A DNA stretch of 37,168 bases from CAG-533 sp022779465 (GCA_022779465.1 JALFTB010000033.1:1-37168); one strand, 5' to 3'. Counted from the stretch's first letter, positions 15,771 to 24,958 are shown. The notes: generated from the sequence alone by a model not told the origin. Translations and numbers: made by a program.

Positions 15771-15786
15771 TATTAGGGTGTATTAA

Positions 15787-16869
15787 ATGAACTCTAATAT
15801 AGAAAAAATATTAAGGAAAATAGAAAATAATGGATTTGAAGCTTATGTGGTCGGAGGATTTGTTAGAGATAATCTTCTTGGTATATATACTACTGATGTT
15901 GATATTTGCACGAATGCTTTACCTAAAGATATTATAAAAATATTTAAGGTAAAAAAAGAAACTGAAAATTATGGTTCTATTTCTCTTAATGATGGAACTT
16001 ATAATTACGATATTACTACTTATCGTAAGGAATCTTCTTATGAGAATAGAAAACCACAAAGTATTGAATATACAAATAATTTGATACTTGATATTCAAAG
16101 AAGAGATTTTACTATTAATTCTTTATGTATGAGTAGTAGTGGTCAAATATTCGATTATTTAAATGGTAAAGAAGATATTAAGAATAAGACGATTAGAGTT
16201 ATAGGTGATATTGATACTAAATTAACCGAAGATCCTTTACGTATTATGAGAGCAATAAGATTTGCTGCCGTTTTAGATTTTAAACTTGATAGTAAAATAA
16301 TTTTATTTATTAAGAATAATAAAAATCTTATTGAGTCTTTAAGTTTTACGAGAAAAAGAGAAGAATTAGATAAAATTTTTTCTTCTAGAAATGCCTTAAA
16401 TGGATTAAATCTTTTAAAAAAATTAGATTTATTAGATACACTAAAGATTAATTATGATACTATAGTTGTTGTACCAGATATATTAGGAGTTTGGGCACAA
16501 ATAGATTTCGATGAACATTATCCTTTTACGAAGAATAGTTTGGATAGCATAAGTAAGATTAGAATACTAATTCAGCAAAAGACGATATCTGATTATGATT
16601 TATATAATTATGGATTATATATTTGCAGTGTGGCTGCTGATATTTTAGATTATCCAAAAGAAGATCTAAATATTAGATTTAAAGAATTACCTATATATTC
16701 AAAGAAAGATTTAAAGATAACTTCTAAAGATATTATTGAATCTTTAAATATTGAACCATCAAATAAAATTAAAGATATTTTTAATGATTTGGTTTTAAAT
16801 GTTCTTAATAAAAGTTTAATTAATGAAAGAGATATTTTAATAAAATATATACAAGATAAATGGAAGTGA
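15787..16869 (+). CDS. cca: CCA-adding tRNA nucleotidyltransferase
   Basis: The enzyme adds or repairs the 3' CCA of tRNAs from CTP and ATP. This is a class II nucleotidyltransferase. The N-terminus holds VVGGFVRD (glycine/Arg motif), the metal-binding DVD at DVDICTNA, RRDFTINSL, and EDPLRIMRAIRFAA, which leads into the neck domain. At 360 residues it is somewhat shorter than typical Bacillus Cca (about 400), with a reduced C-terminal tail. The start is ATG 15787 after AGGGTG. It is followed 5 bases later by dnaD. Confidence 0.93.
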   Translation: MNSNIEKILRKIENNGFEAYVVGGFVRDNLLGIYTTDVDICTNALPKDIIKIFKVKKETENYGSISLNDGTYNYDITTYRKESSYENRKPQSIEYTNNLILDIQRRDFTINSLCMSSSGQIFDYLNGKEDIKNKTIRVIGDIDTKLTEDPLRIMRAIRFAAVLDFKLDSKIILFIKNNKNLIESLSFTRKREELDKIFSSRNALNGLNLLKKLDLLDTLKINYDTIVVVPDILGVWAQIDFDEHYPFTKNSLDSISKIRILIQQKTISDYDLYNYGLYICSVAADILDYPKEDLNIRFKELPIYSKKDLKITSKDIIESLNIEPSNKIKDIFNDLVLNVLNKSLINERDILIKYIQDKWK

Positions 16870-16874
16870 TATAG

Positions 16875-17528
16875 ATGAGTAATAAAATTTTAGAGGGATT
16901 AATTAAAGAAAAAGATTATAACCTAAAAAAGTTATTATTTAAAATTGTTAAAGATTTTGATTTAAATGTTAATGAATTTATGTTACTTATTTATTTTATG
17001 AATCAAGATTGTCCTATTTTGGATGTTAATGATATTCATAATGTTACTTTTATGGAACCTAAGATTATATTACAATCTTTTAAAGCTTTATCTATTAAGG
17101 GATTAATATCTGCAAAGGTGACTCCAGTTAAGGATAAAATTAGCGAAACTATTGATTTAACTAATGTATATAGAGCAATGGTTAGTGATATTAATTATGA
17201 TATTAAGAAAAAATCTGAAAAAAATATTTTTGAAGTTTTCGAAAAAGAGTTTGGAAGAACTTTATCTCCTATGGAGTATGAAATTATTAATGGTTGGTTA
17301 TCTAATCAGTTATCTGAAGAATTAATCTTAGGAGCGTTAAAGGAAGCTACTTATAATGGTGTTTCTAGCTTAAGATATATTGATCGTATTTTACTAGAAT
17401 GGAGTAAAAAAGGCTTTAAAAATATGAATGACGTTAATAATTTCTTGGAGAAAAAAGATAATCAAAATAAAGCACGTAATGAAGAAAAAGTTTTATTTGA
17501 TTATAATTGGTTAGAAGATGATGAATGA
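16875..17528 (+). CDS. dnaD: DnaD-domain replication initiation protein
   Basis: DnaD is a primosomal protein that helps load the replicative helicase at oriC and restart sites in low-GC Gram-positives. The 217-residue protein has an N-terminal winged-helix region (about 20-100) and a C-terminal DnaB_2/DnaD domain (about 125-195), including EKEFGRTLSPMEYE, and the signature YIDRILLEWSKKG. A GGAAGTGAT site overlaps the end of cca. nth overlaps its 3' end by 11 bases. The dnaD-nth order is the same as in B. subtilis, which supports the call. Confidence 0.9.
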   Translation: MSNKILEGLIKEKDYNLKKLLFKIVKDFDLNVNEFMLLIYFMNQDCPILDVNDIHNVTFMEPKIILQSFKALSIKGLISAKVTPVKDKISETIDLTNVYRAMVSDINYDIKKKSEKNIFEVFEKEFGRTLSPMEYEIINGWLSNQLSEELILGALKEATYNGVSSLRYIDRILLEWSKKGFKNMNDVNNFLEKKDNQNKARNEEKVLFDYNWLEDDE

Positions 17529-18141
17529 TTTATTTAAAAGATTAGATTATTATGTTCCTCTAGTTAGATGTGAACTTAATTATTCTAAAGATTATGAATT
17601 ATTAATTGCAACAGTATTAAGTGCACAATGTACAGATAAAAGAGTTAATATTGTTACTAAAGATTTGTTTTCTAAATATGATATTAATACTTTAGCTGAT
17701 GCTAATATAAAAGACATTGAAAAAATTATAAGACCTTGTGGTTCTTATCATAAGAAAAGTGAATATATAATTAAGATTGCTCAAAGTTTAATTAAAGATT
17801 TTGATGGTAAGGTTCCTAATAATCGTAATTATCTTGAATCTTTACCTGGTGTTGGTCATAAGACATGTAATGTGGTTTTAAAAGAAATATATAAAGAGCC
17901 TTGCATACCAGTTGATACTCATGTAATTAGAGTCTCTAAAAGATTGGGACTTGTTAATGAAATTGATTCTCCAGCAATAATTGAACAAAAGCTTAATGAA
18001 TTGATTCCTAAAAATCAATGGAGTAGAGTTGGTGATCAAATTCTATTATTTGGAAGATATCACTGTTTAGCTAAAAATCCAAAATGTGATAGATGTTTAT
18101 TTAAAAAAGAATGCAAAAAAAATATCAGATATTTAATCTGA
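17518..18141 (+). CDS. nth: Endonuclease III (DNA glycosylase/AP lyase)
   Basis: Nth removes oxidised pyrimidines and cleaves the abasic site in base excision repair. The 207-residue protein has the helix-hairpin-helix LPGVGHKT with catalytic K115, catalytic D133 in PVDTHV, and the C-terminal [4Fe-4S] cysteines C183, C190, C193 and C199 with the standard C-x6-C-x2-C-x5-C spacing. These match E. coli K120/D138. The start overlaps dnaD; ATG 17521 would remove only one residue. The last codons lie inside a terminator stem shared with the convergent pbp1 gene. Confidence 0.96.
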   Translation: MMNDLFKRLDYYVPLVRCELNYSKDYELLIATVLSAQCTDKRVNIVTKDLFSKYDINTLADANIKDIEKIIRPCGSYHKKSEYIIKIAQSLIKDFDGKVPNNRNYLESLPGVGHKTCNVVLKEIYKEPCIPVDTHVIRVSKRLGLVNEIDSPAIIEQKLNELIPKNQWSRVGDQILLFGRYHCLAKNPKCDRCLFKKECKKNIRYLI

Positions 18142-18151
18142 TATTTTTTTT
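18119..18151. terminator. Bidirectional terminator between nth and pbp1
   Basis: AATATCAGA (18121-18129) pairs with TCTGATATT (18137-18145), with an A-run before and a T-run after, so it can act on both strands. It overlaps the end of nth. Confidence 0.85.
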
Positions 18152-20915
18152 AACATCCAGCTGTAAGTGTTCTACTAATTGTTTTAGTTTTATTATTGTA
18201 TGAGATTGTGTGCTGAACATCGTATGATTGTTTACAATCTAATGTTTTACAATTTACTTCATCACCATCTGAATCAAAGCATGTTGTTGTAACTTTAGCA
18301 TTTACAACCTTACCACCTGAGATGACTTTAACTAAATTGTTATTATTAAATAATTTATAGAAGGCTGCTACTGTTATTTTTGCAGCACCATTTAAACTAG
18401 CAGTCCAGTCTGTGGAAGGGTTAGATGGTTCATTTGATGAAGAATTAACTGATACTTCAACACCTGAACTCTTATTAGCTTTGAATATTGAATAACTTGA
18501 CTTAACCATAAATTTGGTATTACTGTTAACTGTTCCAGTATATGTATATGATGTTTTAGTAGTAAATCCTAGATCAGTATAGCCATTACCATTGTCTACA
18601 TAAACATGATATCCAATTGAACCAATATTTGATTTATTGTAGGTTAAACGTTTTTGATAATATTTATCAGCCCATACACTATAACCGTTATTAAAGTATT
18701 CTTTTAAATAACTTTCACTTATTGCATCTGGAGTTGGAATAGCTGTCCAAGTTAATTCAGCGTGATTTACAATTGGAGTAACACTAACTTTAAGATTGGT
18801 TGGGTTACTTAATTGACTAAATCTTGAACTAACATCTTCAGGTACAGTTTTAACTTTAAAGTATTCAACTCTCTTTAAATTACTTGGTGTATATTCTGAT
18901 GCAAGTTGGATTGGATTTGTTTCTAATTCAACAGTAGCTGTTGTTACAGTTGAAGGTTGTTTAAATCTTGAATTGCTGTTATTTATTTTACTTGTAAGTA
19001 ATTTTGTCATAGCTTTTTTAGCACTACCACCCATTGAACTTGTTAAGTACTGAGTAGGGGTTATTTTATCAACACCAACCCAAATTGCGTAAACGTAATC
19101 TGGAGAGTAAGTTACTTGCCATGAGTTACCGATGATGGCCTTTTTAATGTTATTTGCTTTTTTAACGCTGGCATCTACGGTAGATGTTCCCGTTTTAGAA
19201 CAAATATCTGTTCCTGATTTAGAACCGGCAGATACGTAACCATCAGTTACAGCTGTTTTTAATATCATTGATATCATATAAGCAGTAGCTTCTGACATTA
19301 CGGTTCTTTTTTCTGGTGTAACTGTATAAACTTCACCAGATTCAACAAATTCAATTTTTGTTATTGAGTACGGCTCGATATAAACACCACCTCTTGCAAA
19401 TGCACCATAAGCTGCTGACATTTGTTTTGGATTAGTTCCTTCAAAACCACCGATACTATGAGATTCATTAATAAAATGATCACCTTCATATTGTGGGGTT
19501 ATACCTAAACCAGTTACGAATTTATCTATTTTATCTTGTGGAACTGCTTGGAATGCTTGAAGAGCAGGAATATTTCTTGAACTTGCAAGAGCAGTTCTAA
19601 TTGTCATTATACCTTTATATCCATTATCCCAGTTTTTAATCTTAACACCATTACTATATGTGTATTCATCATCGATTACCATTTGACCGGTTGACCAATT
19701 TAAATATTCGATAGCAGGTCCGTAGTCAAAAATTGGTTTAGCAGATGAACCTGGATGGACTTTAATATCTGTTGCATAGTTATATGTTCTTTCACCTTTT
19801 TTACGACTTGCTCCAACAGCTACCATAGCACCTGTTTTAACATCGGTTACTACGATACCAGCTTGTAAGTAGTCATTAGGCCATTTATATGTAACACCAT
19901 TATAAATATCATTTATTACATCTTGTTTTTCTTGAACCATTGTTGAATATATTTTCATTGATACTAAATATGGGTTTTTACCAGTACGACTTTCTACTTC
20001 ATCAATAACTGTATTAATAAATCCTTGATTTGGATTATTAGCAGCAGCTTTATTTGCAAGTAGAGAAGTTACAGAAATCTTTTTAGCATTTTCACATTCT
20101 TCTTTAGTGATATAACCATGTCTTTGCATTAAGTTTAATACTTGATTTCTTCTTTGTTCAGCTTTTTCTGGATAATTATATGGGTTGTAAGCACTTGGTG
20201 CTTGAAATAATCCAGCAAGTAATGCTGCCTCTGGAAGAGTTACTTCACTGATAGATTTATCAAAATATTTTTCACTTGCTTGTTGAATACCAAAAGTATT
20301 ACTTCCTAAACCAGGGATATTTACATAATACTCAATTATTTGTTCTTTAGTATATTTCTTTTCAATTTTGAATACGGAGATGTACATATCTGTGAATTTT
20401 CTAATGATACCTTCAATGCCACTTGATTCAGAACTAGTAATTCTCTGTTTTACAATTTGCATGGTTAGGGTAGAAGCACCACCAGCTCCAGAACGACCAA
20501 GTAATTGGCCAATGGTTGCTTTTAAGAAACGAGCTAAGTCAACACCATTATGTTGGAAGAATCTTGAATCTTCTGTTGCAACTAAAGCATCAACAAATAC
20601 TTCAGGAATATCATCATAAGATACGCGTTGTCTATTTTCAGTTCCTAGTCTAGCAATTTCATTTCCTGATGAATCATAAATAATTGAAGCCTCTTTAGTG
20701 TATAGCTTTTCAACATCAAATTCAGGAGCCATAATTACTATGTATAAAAGAAATAAGATTCCAATTGCAAAAATACCAACTAAAATAAACATTATTATAA
20801 CCAGTATTTTTTCAGCTAAATTTCCTTTCTTCCATTTTTCTTTAAAACTAGCAAAGTTAGTATTTAATTTTTTTTCACTACTATTTTTTTTCTTTTTTGC
20901 ATTTATTTTTTTCAT
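18150..20915 (-). CDS. ponA: Class A penicillin-binding protein (PBP1)
   Basis: This bifunctional peptidoglycan synthase polymerises glycan strands and cross-links peptides outside the membrane. It has 921 residues: a basic cytoplasmic tail, a membrane helix (about 37-62), a GT51 transglycosylase domain with E115 (TEDSRFF) and GASTLTMQ (146-153), and a transpeptidase domain with S390-x-x-K393, S446-R-N448 and K574-T-G576. A C-terminal extension (about 690-921) includes an FN3-like stretch and a Cys-containing end (CFDSDGDEVNC...), possibly disulfide-linked. recU overlaps its start by 4 bases, the same partnership as B. subtilis recU-ponA. Confidence 0.95.
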   Translation of the reverse strand: MKKINAKKKKNSSEKKLNTNFASFKEKWKKGNLAEKILVIIMFILVGIFAIGILFLLYIVIMAPEFDVEKLYTKEASIIYDSSGNEIARLGTENRQRVSYDDIPEVFVDALVATEDSRFFQHNGVDLARFLKATIGQLLGRSGAGGASTLTMQIVKQRITSSESSGIEGIIRKFTDMYISVFKIEKKYTKEQIIEYYVNIPGLGSNTFGIQQASEKYFDKSISEVTLPEAALLAGLFQAPSAYNPYNYPEKAEQRRNQVLNLMQRHGYITKEECENAKKISVTSLLANKAAANNPNQGFINTVIDEVESRTGKNPYLVSMKIYSTMVQEKQDVINDIYNGVTYKWPNDYLQAGIVVTDVKTGAMVAVGASRKKGERTYNYATDIKVHPGSSAKPIFDYGPAIEYLNWSTGQMVIDDEYTYSNGVKIKNWDNGYKGIMTIRTALASSRNIPALQAFQAVPQDKIDKFVTGLGITPQYEGDHFINESHSIGGFEGTNPKQMSAAYGAFARGGVYIEPYSITKIEFVESGEVYTVTPEKRTVMSEATAYMISMILKTAVTDGYVSAGSKSGTDICSKTGTSTVDASVKKANNIKKAIIGNSWQVTYSPDYVYAIWVGVDKITPTQYLTSSMGGSAKKAMTKLLTSKINNSNSRFKQPSTVTTATVELETNPIQLASEYTPSNLKRVEYFKVKTVPEDVSSRFSQLSNPTNLKVSVTPIVNHAELTWTAIPTPDAISESYLKEYFNNGYSVWADKYYQKRLTYNKSNIGSIGYHVYVDNGNGYTDLGFTTKTSYTYTGTVNSNTKFMVKSSYSIFKANKSSGVEVSVNSSSNEPSNPSTDWTASLNGAAKITVAAFYKLFNNNNLVKVISGGKVVNAKVTTTCFDSDGDEVNCKTLDCKQSYDVQHTISYNNKTKTISRTLTAGC

Positions 20916-21478
20916 AAAGCACCTTCTTTAAAATAAATTTTTTCTAATACTTCTAGATAATCTAAGATTGGATTATATTTAAAATTAACAATATAACCAT
21001 TTTCTTCTATGTATGAATAGGGAATACTTTTTCTTTGATCTTGATTTATGAATTCTAAAAGTGTTTCACCCTTTAAAATATATACTTTATTATTCATTTC
21101 TATTATTAAAAAAGCAATTCCTTGATGATTAATTATTCTTTCAATATGTTTAAGTTGATGATAATGAATGTTTGAAAGAGGAAATGAAGTTTTATTTAAA
21201 GTCTTTTTAGCATCAAAATCTAAATATTTGCCTTTATAAAGTCCTACATAGTCTAATGTGGATTTTTGATTAAATAATCCTTTTACTTCTGGATTACTTT
21301 TAGAGTAATCAACCATACTAATTGCAATTGGAGTGGGCTTTTTATAAATAACAGCAATATCATTATTTAAATAATAACTATTAGCGTCATTTATAAGTTT
21401 TTCTAAGTCCATACCACGATTAGCATGGGATACAGGAGCATGTTTGTTTTCTTTTTTTATTTTATTTGGATATAACAA
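20912..21478 (-). CDS. recU: Holliday junction resolvase RecU (TTG start)
   Basis: RecU cuts Holliday junctions during recombinational repair and chromosome segregation in Gram-positives. The 188-residue protein shows the family core: ANRGMDLEKLI, then the PD-(D/E)xK-type metal site in TLDYVGLYKG and DFDAKKT, and HQLKHIERI. It starts at TTG 21478, six bases after AGGTGG on the minus strand; no suitable ATG is nearby. The 3' end overlaps pbp1, so the two are co-transcribed. A TATAAT-like -10 lies about 20 bases upstream. Confidence 0.93.
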   Translation of the reverse strand: MLYPNKIKKENKHAPVSHANRGMDLEKLINDANSYYLNNDIAVIYKKPTPIAISMVDYSKSNPEVKGLFNQKSTLDYVGLYKGKYLDFDAKKTLNKTSFPLSNIHYHQLKHIERIINHQGIAFLIIEMNNKVYILKGETLLEFINQDQRKSIPYSYIEENGYIVNFKYNPILDYLEVLEKIYFKEGAL

Positions 21479-21542
21479 AATTCACCACCTGTAATAATTA
21501 TACTTTAAATTGGTTATTTTTTCTATATATATGATATATTGT

Positions 21543-21571
21543 TTGCATTTCTTTAACGTTTTTTATATAAT
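21543..21571 (+). promoter_or_regulatory. Promoter of the engB operon
   Basis: TTGCAT at 21543-21548 and consensus TATAAT at 21566-21571 are 17 bases apart, about 20 bases before the start codon. Confidence 0.7.
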
Positions 21572-21589
21572 TAATCTGAGAGTGATATT

Positions 21590-22186
21590 ATGAAAATTGA
21601 ATCTAGTAATTTAAGTGTTATTGCAGTAAGAACAAGTCAGTATCCAACTGATAATAAAAAAGAATTTTTATTAGTTGGTAGGAGTAATGTAGGTAAAAGT
21701 AGTTTTATTAATACCTTAATTGGTAGAAAAAACTATGCAAGAACTAGTGCTACACCAGGTAAAACTCAAACTTTAAATTTTTATTTATGTAATGATAGTT
21801 TTTATCTTGTAGATGTTCCTGGATATGGATATGCGAGTGTTGATAAGGTTACACAAAAAAAGTTTGGATTAATGATTGAAGAGTATCTTAAAACAAGAGC
21901 TAATTTATCATTAGTGTTTATGCTTATTGATGCCAGAATTAAGCCTACTGAAAATGATGTCTTGATGTATAATTATTTGAAATATTATAATATTCCAGTA
22001 TTAATTGTAGCTACTAAATATGATAAAGTTAAAACAAGTAATAGAGATAAAACTTTAAAGACTATTGCAACTACTTTAGAACTTAAAGATACTGATAAGA
22101 TTGTGTATTTTTCAAGTGTAACTAAAAAAGGTAGAGATGAAATATATGATTTAATCGAAGAAAGGTTAAAGGGAGAGAATGAATAA
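21590..22186 (+). CDS. engB: Ribosome biogenesis GTPase EngB (YsxC)
   Basis: EngB is an essential GTPase in assembly of the 50S subunit. The 198-residue protein has all G motifs: G1 GRSNVGKS (30-37), G2 in TPGKTQT (55-61), G3 DVPG (75-78), G4 TKYD near 141 and an SSVTKKG G5 region. GAGAGTGAT precedes the ATG. The prepilin-like gene overlaps its end by 8 bases, so the two are co-transcribed. Confidence 0.96.
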   Translation: MKIESSNLSVIAVRTSQYPTDNKKEFLLVGRSNVGKSSFINTLIGRKNYARTSATPGKTQTLNFYLCNDSFYLVDVPGYGYASVDKVTQKKFGLMIEEYLKTRANLSLVFMLIDARIKPTENDVLMYNYLKYYNIPVLIVATKYDKVKTSNRDKTLKTIATTLELKDTDKIVYFSSVTKKGRDEIYDLIEERLKGENE

Positions 22187-22649
22187 AAAGGGTTTTACTT
22201 TAGTTGAGCTACTAGCTGTTTTAGTTATTTTAGGAATTCTTGTGACTATTGCTGTGCCGGCTGCAACTAGTGTTGGTGATAAAGCTAAGACTAAAATGCT
22301 TAAAACTAAAACTAAATTAGCAATGCAAGGAGCTATCCTTTATTTACAAGATAATAAGAGTGAATTTACTTCGCAGACGAATTTAAATAATTGCACTACT
22401 AATAATAATGTTGTTACTTGTCAAATGACATTTTTAAAATTAGCTGATTTAGGACAATTAGATTATGATTATACTGATGATAATGGGGTAAAACATATTC
22501 AAAATCCCGTTGATAAGACAGATATGGATAATGCTTATATTATTGTTACTTATAATAAATTAAATAGAAGTGTTGATTCTTTAGATGCTTGTTATAGTGC
22601 TGGTAAATCTATTTTATTTGATAATAATAGTAGTAGTAAAAAATGTTAA
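22179..22649 (+). CDS. Type IV prepilin-like protein (ComGC/pseudopilin type)
   Basis: This 156-residue protein opens with a prepilin signal: short basic MNKKG, then FTLVELLAVLVILGILVTIA with Glu at +5 of the mature chain, the classic class III signal cut by a PilD/ComC peptidase at G-F. The mature domain is Asn/Asp/Thr-rich and holds four cysteines, with CTTNNNVVTC near the middle and two more near the C-terminus. It starts at ATG 22179 after AAAGGGAGA inside engB. No pilus ATPase, assembly or peptidase gene is nearby, so its machinery must lie elsewhere. Its role (competence, adhesion or secretion) cannot be told. Confidence 0.88.
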   Translation: MNKKGFTLVELLAVLVILGILVTIAVPAATSVGDKAKTKMLKTKTKLAMQGAILYLQDNKSEFTSQTNLNNCTTNNNVVTCQMTFLKLADLGQLDYDYTDDNGVKHIQNPVDKTDMDNAYIIVTYNKLNRSVDSLDACYSAGKSILFDNNSSSKKC

Positions 22650-22668
22650 GGCTTAATGCCTTTTTTTC
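22648..22668 (+). terminator. Terminator after the prepilin gene
   Basis: AAGGC (22648-22652) pairs with GCCTT (22658-22662), followed by a T-run. Confidence 0.7.
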
Positions 22669-22681
22669 TTTTGGGTTTTAT

Positions 22682-22710
22682 TTGTGTTTTAGGCTTTTTT
22701 ATGGTAAAAT
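22682..22710 (+). promoter_or_regulatory. Promoter of der
   Basis: TTGTGT at 22682-22687 and TAAAAT at 22705-22710 are 17 bases apart. Transcription from here excludes any upstream start for der. Confidence 0.6.
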
Positions 22711-22733
22711 TATGGTGTCTGAGTGGTGAAGTT

Positions 22734-24047
22734 ATGAGAAAGACTGTATGTTTAATTGGAAGACCAAATACTGGTAAAAGTACTTTATTTAATAGATTAA
22801 TTAATGAGAAAAAAGCAATTATTGATGATATGCCTGGTGTAACTAGGGATCGTTTATATGGAATATGTAATTATAAAGATAAAAGTTTTCATTTAATTGA
22901 TACTGGTGGAATTGATTTAGCTAAGGAAGATTTTAATGATACTATTAAAGTTCAAGCTGAATTAGCATTAGATGAAAGTGATGTTATTGTTTTTGTTATT
23001 GATGGTAAAACTGATTTAACTAGTAATGATTTACTTATTGCAAACATGCTTCAAAGAACTAATAAGAAGGTTATTGTTGCAGTTAATAAGTTAGATGATT
23101 CTAAACATGAAGATAATGTTTATAATTATTATGAGTTAGGATTTGATAAATATATTGCAGTTAGTGCTGAACATAAAAGAGGCATTAATGAGTTATTAGA
23201 TGAGATTACTAGTGATTTTAATGCTTATACTACTGAAGAAAATGATGCAATATTAAAGTTTTCTATTATTGGTAGACCTAATGTTGGTAAAAGTTCTTTA
23301 ATTAATGCTTTACTTAATGAAGAAAGAGTTATTGTATCTGATGTAGCTGGTACTACTAGAGATGCAGTTGATACAAGATTTACTTATGATAAGAACGATT
23401 ATATTGTTATTGATACAGCGGGAATGCGTAAAAAAGGTAAGATATATGAAAATATTGAAAAATATAGTCTTATTAGAAGTTTAAAAGCTATTGATAGATC
23501 TGATGTATGTGTACTTGTTATTAATGCTGAAGAAGGTATTATTGAACATGATAAACATATTGCATCATATGCTTTAGAAGCTGGTAAAGCAATGGTTATT
23601 GTAGTTAATAAGTGGGATTTAATTGAAGATAAAGATAGTGCTATTAAAAAATGGACTACTGATATTAGAAATAATTTTCAATTTATGCCTTATGCTAATA
23701 TTGTTTTCTTATCATCTAAAACTAAAGCTAGAATACATACTTTAATGCCTGAAATACTAAAAGCTTATGAAAGTACAACTAGAGAAGTAAAAACTAGTGT
23801 ATTGAATGATGTTATTAGAGAAGCTGTTGCTATTCATGAACCTCCTTCATATAAGGGTAAGAGACTTAAAATATATTTTGTTAATCAAAGTGATACAAGA
23901 CCTCCTAAATTTGAATTTTCGGTTAATAATAAAAAGTTAGTTCATTTTAGTTATGAGAGATATTTAGAAAATCAAATTAGAGAAAACTTTGATTTTACGG
24001 GAACACCAATTATTATTAAGTTTACCAATAGAGGTGAAAAAGAATGA
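22734..24047 (+). CDS. der: Ribosome biogenesis GTPase Der (EngA)
   Basis: Der carries two tandem GTPase domains and acts in late 50S assembly. From ATG 22734 it has 437 residues, the usual length. Domain 1 has GRPNTGKS (9-16), DTGG and NKLD; domain 2 has GRPNVGKS, DTAG and NKWD; a KH-like C-terminal domain ends in FTGTPI. The reading frame stays open upstream to 22656, but that extension covers the preceding terminator and the promoter. The GAGTGGTGAA site points to 22734. The stop overlaps the next start (ATGA). Confidence 0.96.
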   Translation: MRKTVCLIGRPNTGKSTLFNRLINEKKAIIDDMPGVTRDRLYGICNYKDKSFHLIDTGGIDLAKEDFNDTIKVQAELALDESDVIVFVIDGKTDLTSNDLLIANMLQRTNKKVIVAVNKLDDSKHEDNVYNYYELGFDKYIAVSAEHKRGINELLDEITSDFNAYTTEENDAILKFSIIGRPNVGKSSLINALLNEERVIVSDVAGTTRDAVDTRFTYDKNDYIVIDTAGMRKKGKIYENIEKYSLIRSLKAIDRSDVCVLVINAEEGIIEHDKHIASYALEAGKAMVIVVNKWDLIEDKDSAIKKWTTDIRNNFQFMPYANIVFLSSKTKARIHTLMPEILKAYESTTREVKTSVLNDVIREAVAIHEPPSYKGKRLKIYFVNQSDTRPPKFEFSVNNKKLVHFSYERYLENQIRENFDFTGTPIIIKFTNRGEKE

Positions 24048-24958
24048 AAAAAGAAACTATAGGATTTATTACGTGCGTAAGTATTATTTTAGTTTTAGCT
24101 TCTATATGTGTTTATTTTTCTTTTAAAGATAGTGGTAGTACTGAATTTTATGGAACTGTTAAAGAAGTTTATAATGGCCATGCGTTAGTTGAAGTATTAG
24201 ATGAAGATGCAACTAATATTGGTAGTGATGTAGTAGATATTGATAAAGATAATTTTAAAGTAGGAGATATTATTAAAGTTGAAGTTGACAAGGATATGCA
24301 AGAAACTTATCCTCCGGCTGCAAAAGTTAAAAAAATTACAATAATTAAAGAATCTACTTCAACAAGTATGGTTACAACCGAAATAACTACTAAAGAAATT
24401 GTTACAGAAATGCCAATTACAAGTGTTAAAACTACGACAACAATTGGATATGAAAGACCAACTGAAACTACTAAAGTGTATGTTCAAAGTACTGATTCTG
24501 TTATGAAAAGTTTAGAAGATAATTATGCTTTAATTGAAGAAAATAAAAATGATGTTTCTTTTGGAGAAAAAGTTAAAAACTATTTTATTACGATTGTTGA
24601 TTTTATTTTTTATGATCGACCTATTAATGGAGTTTACTTTAAAAATTTAACTGCTAGTGCTAAATTAAAGGTCATAGGATTAGCTTTAAAAGTAGATGGG
24701 ATTATAGAAAAATATTATCCTAGTTATAAAGAAGATTTTTCTGAAAGTTATAAGAATACTAAAAGTAAATTAATTGAACTTTATTTAGATTCTACTGCTA
24801 AGTATTGTGAAAATAATGAACAAGTATGTAATCAAGCTAAAGCAGATTTTCAAGATTTAAAGAAAAGTTTAAATATTACTTGGGATATAATTAAAGATTT
24901 AACAAATAGTGGTATTTCTAAATTAAAGAAATGGTATGAAATCTACAGTGGAAAATAA
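24044..24958 (+). CDS. Membrane-anchored extracytoplasmic protein, unknown function
   Basis: The 304-residue protein has an N-terminal membrane helix (about 7-27), then a small beta domain (about 33-100) with FYGTVKEVYNGHALVEV and VGDIIKVEV that looks OB-like. A Thr-rich linker (about 105-150) follows, then a helical C-terminal region (about 155-304) with two Cys (CENNEQVC). I recognise no enzyme motif. It overlaps der by 4 bases and the following peptidase gene by 23, so it belongs to that operon. The helix/Thr-linker layout resembles the proteins at 370 and 2757. Confidence 0.75.
   Translation: MKKETIGFITCVSIILVLASICVYFSFKDSGSTEFYGTVKEVYNGHALVEVLDEDATNIGSDVVDIDKDNFKVGDIIKVEVDKDMQETYPPAAKVKKITIIKESTSTSMVTTEITTKEIVTEMPITSVKTTTTIGYERPTETTKVYVQSTDSVMKSLEDNYALIEENKNDVSFGEKVKNYFITIVDFIFYDRPINGVYFKNLTASAKLKVIGLALKVDGIIEKYYPSYKEDFSESYKNTKSKLIELYLDSTAKYCENNEQVCNQAKADFQDLKKSLNITWDIIKDLTNSGISKLKKWYEIYSGK

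Noticed and set aside
22656..22733. N-terminal extension of Der to 463 residues
   Set aside because: The extension would be encoded over a terminator and the der promoter, and the GAGTGGTGAA site plus normal family length point to ATG 22734.
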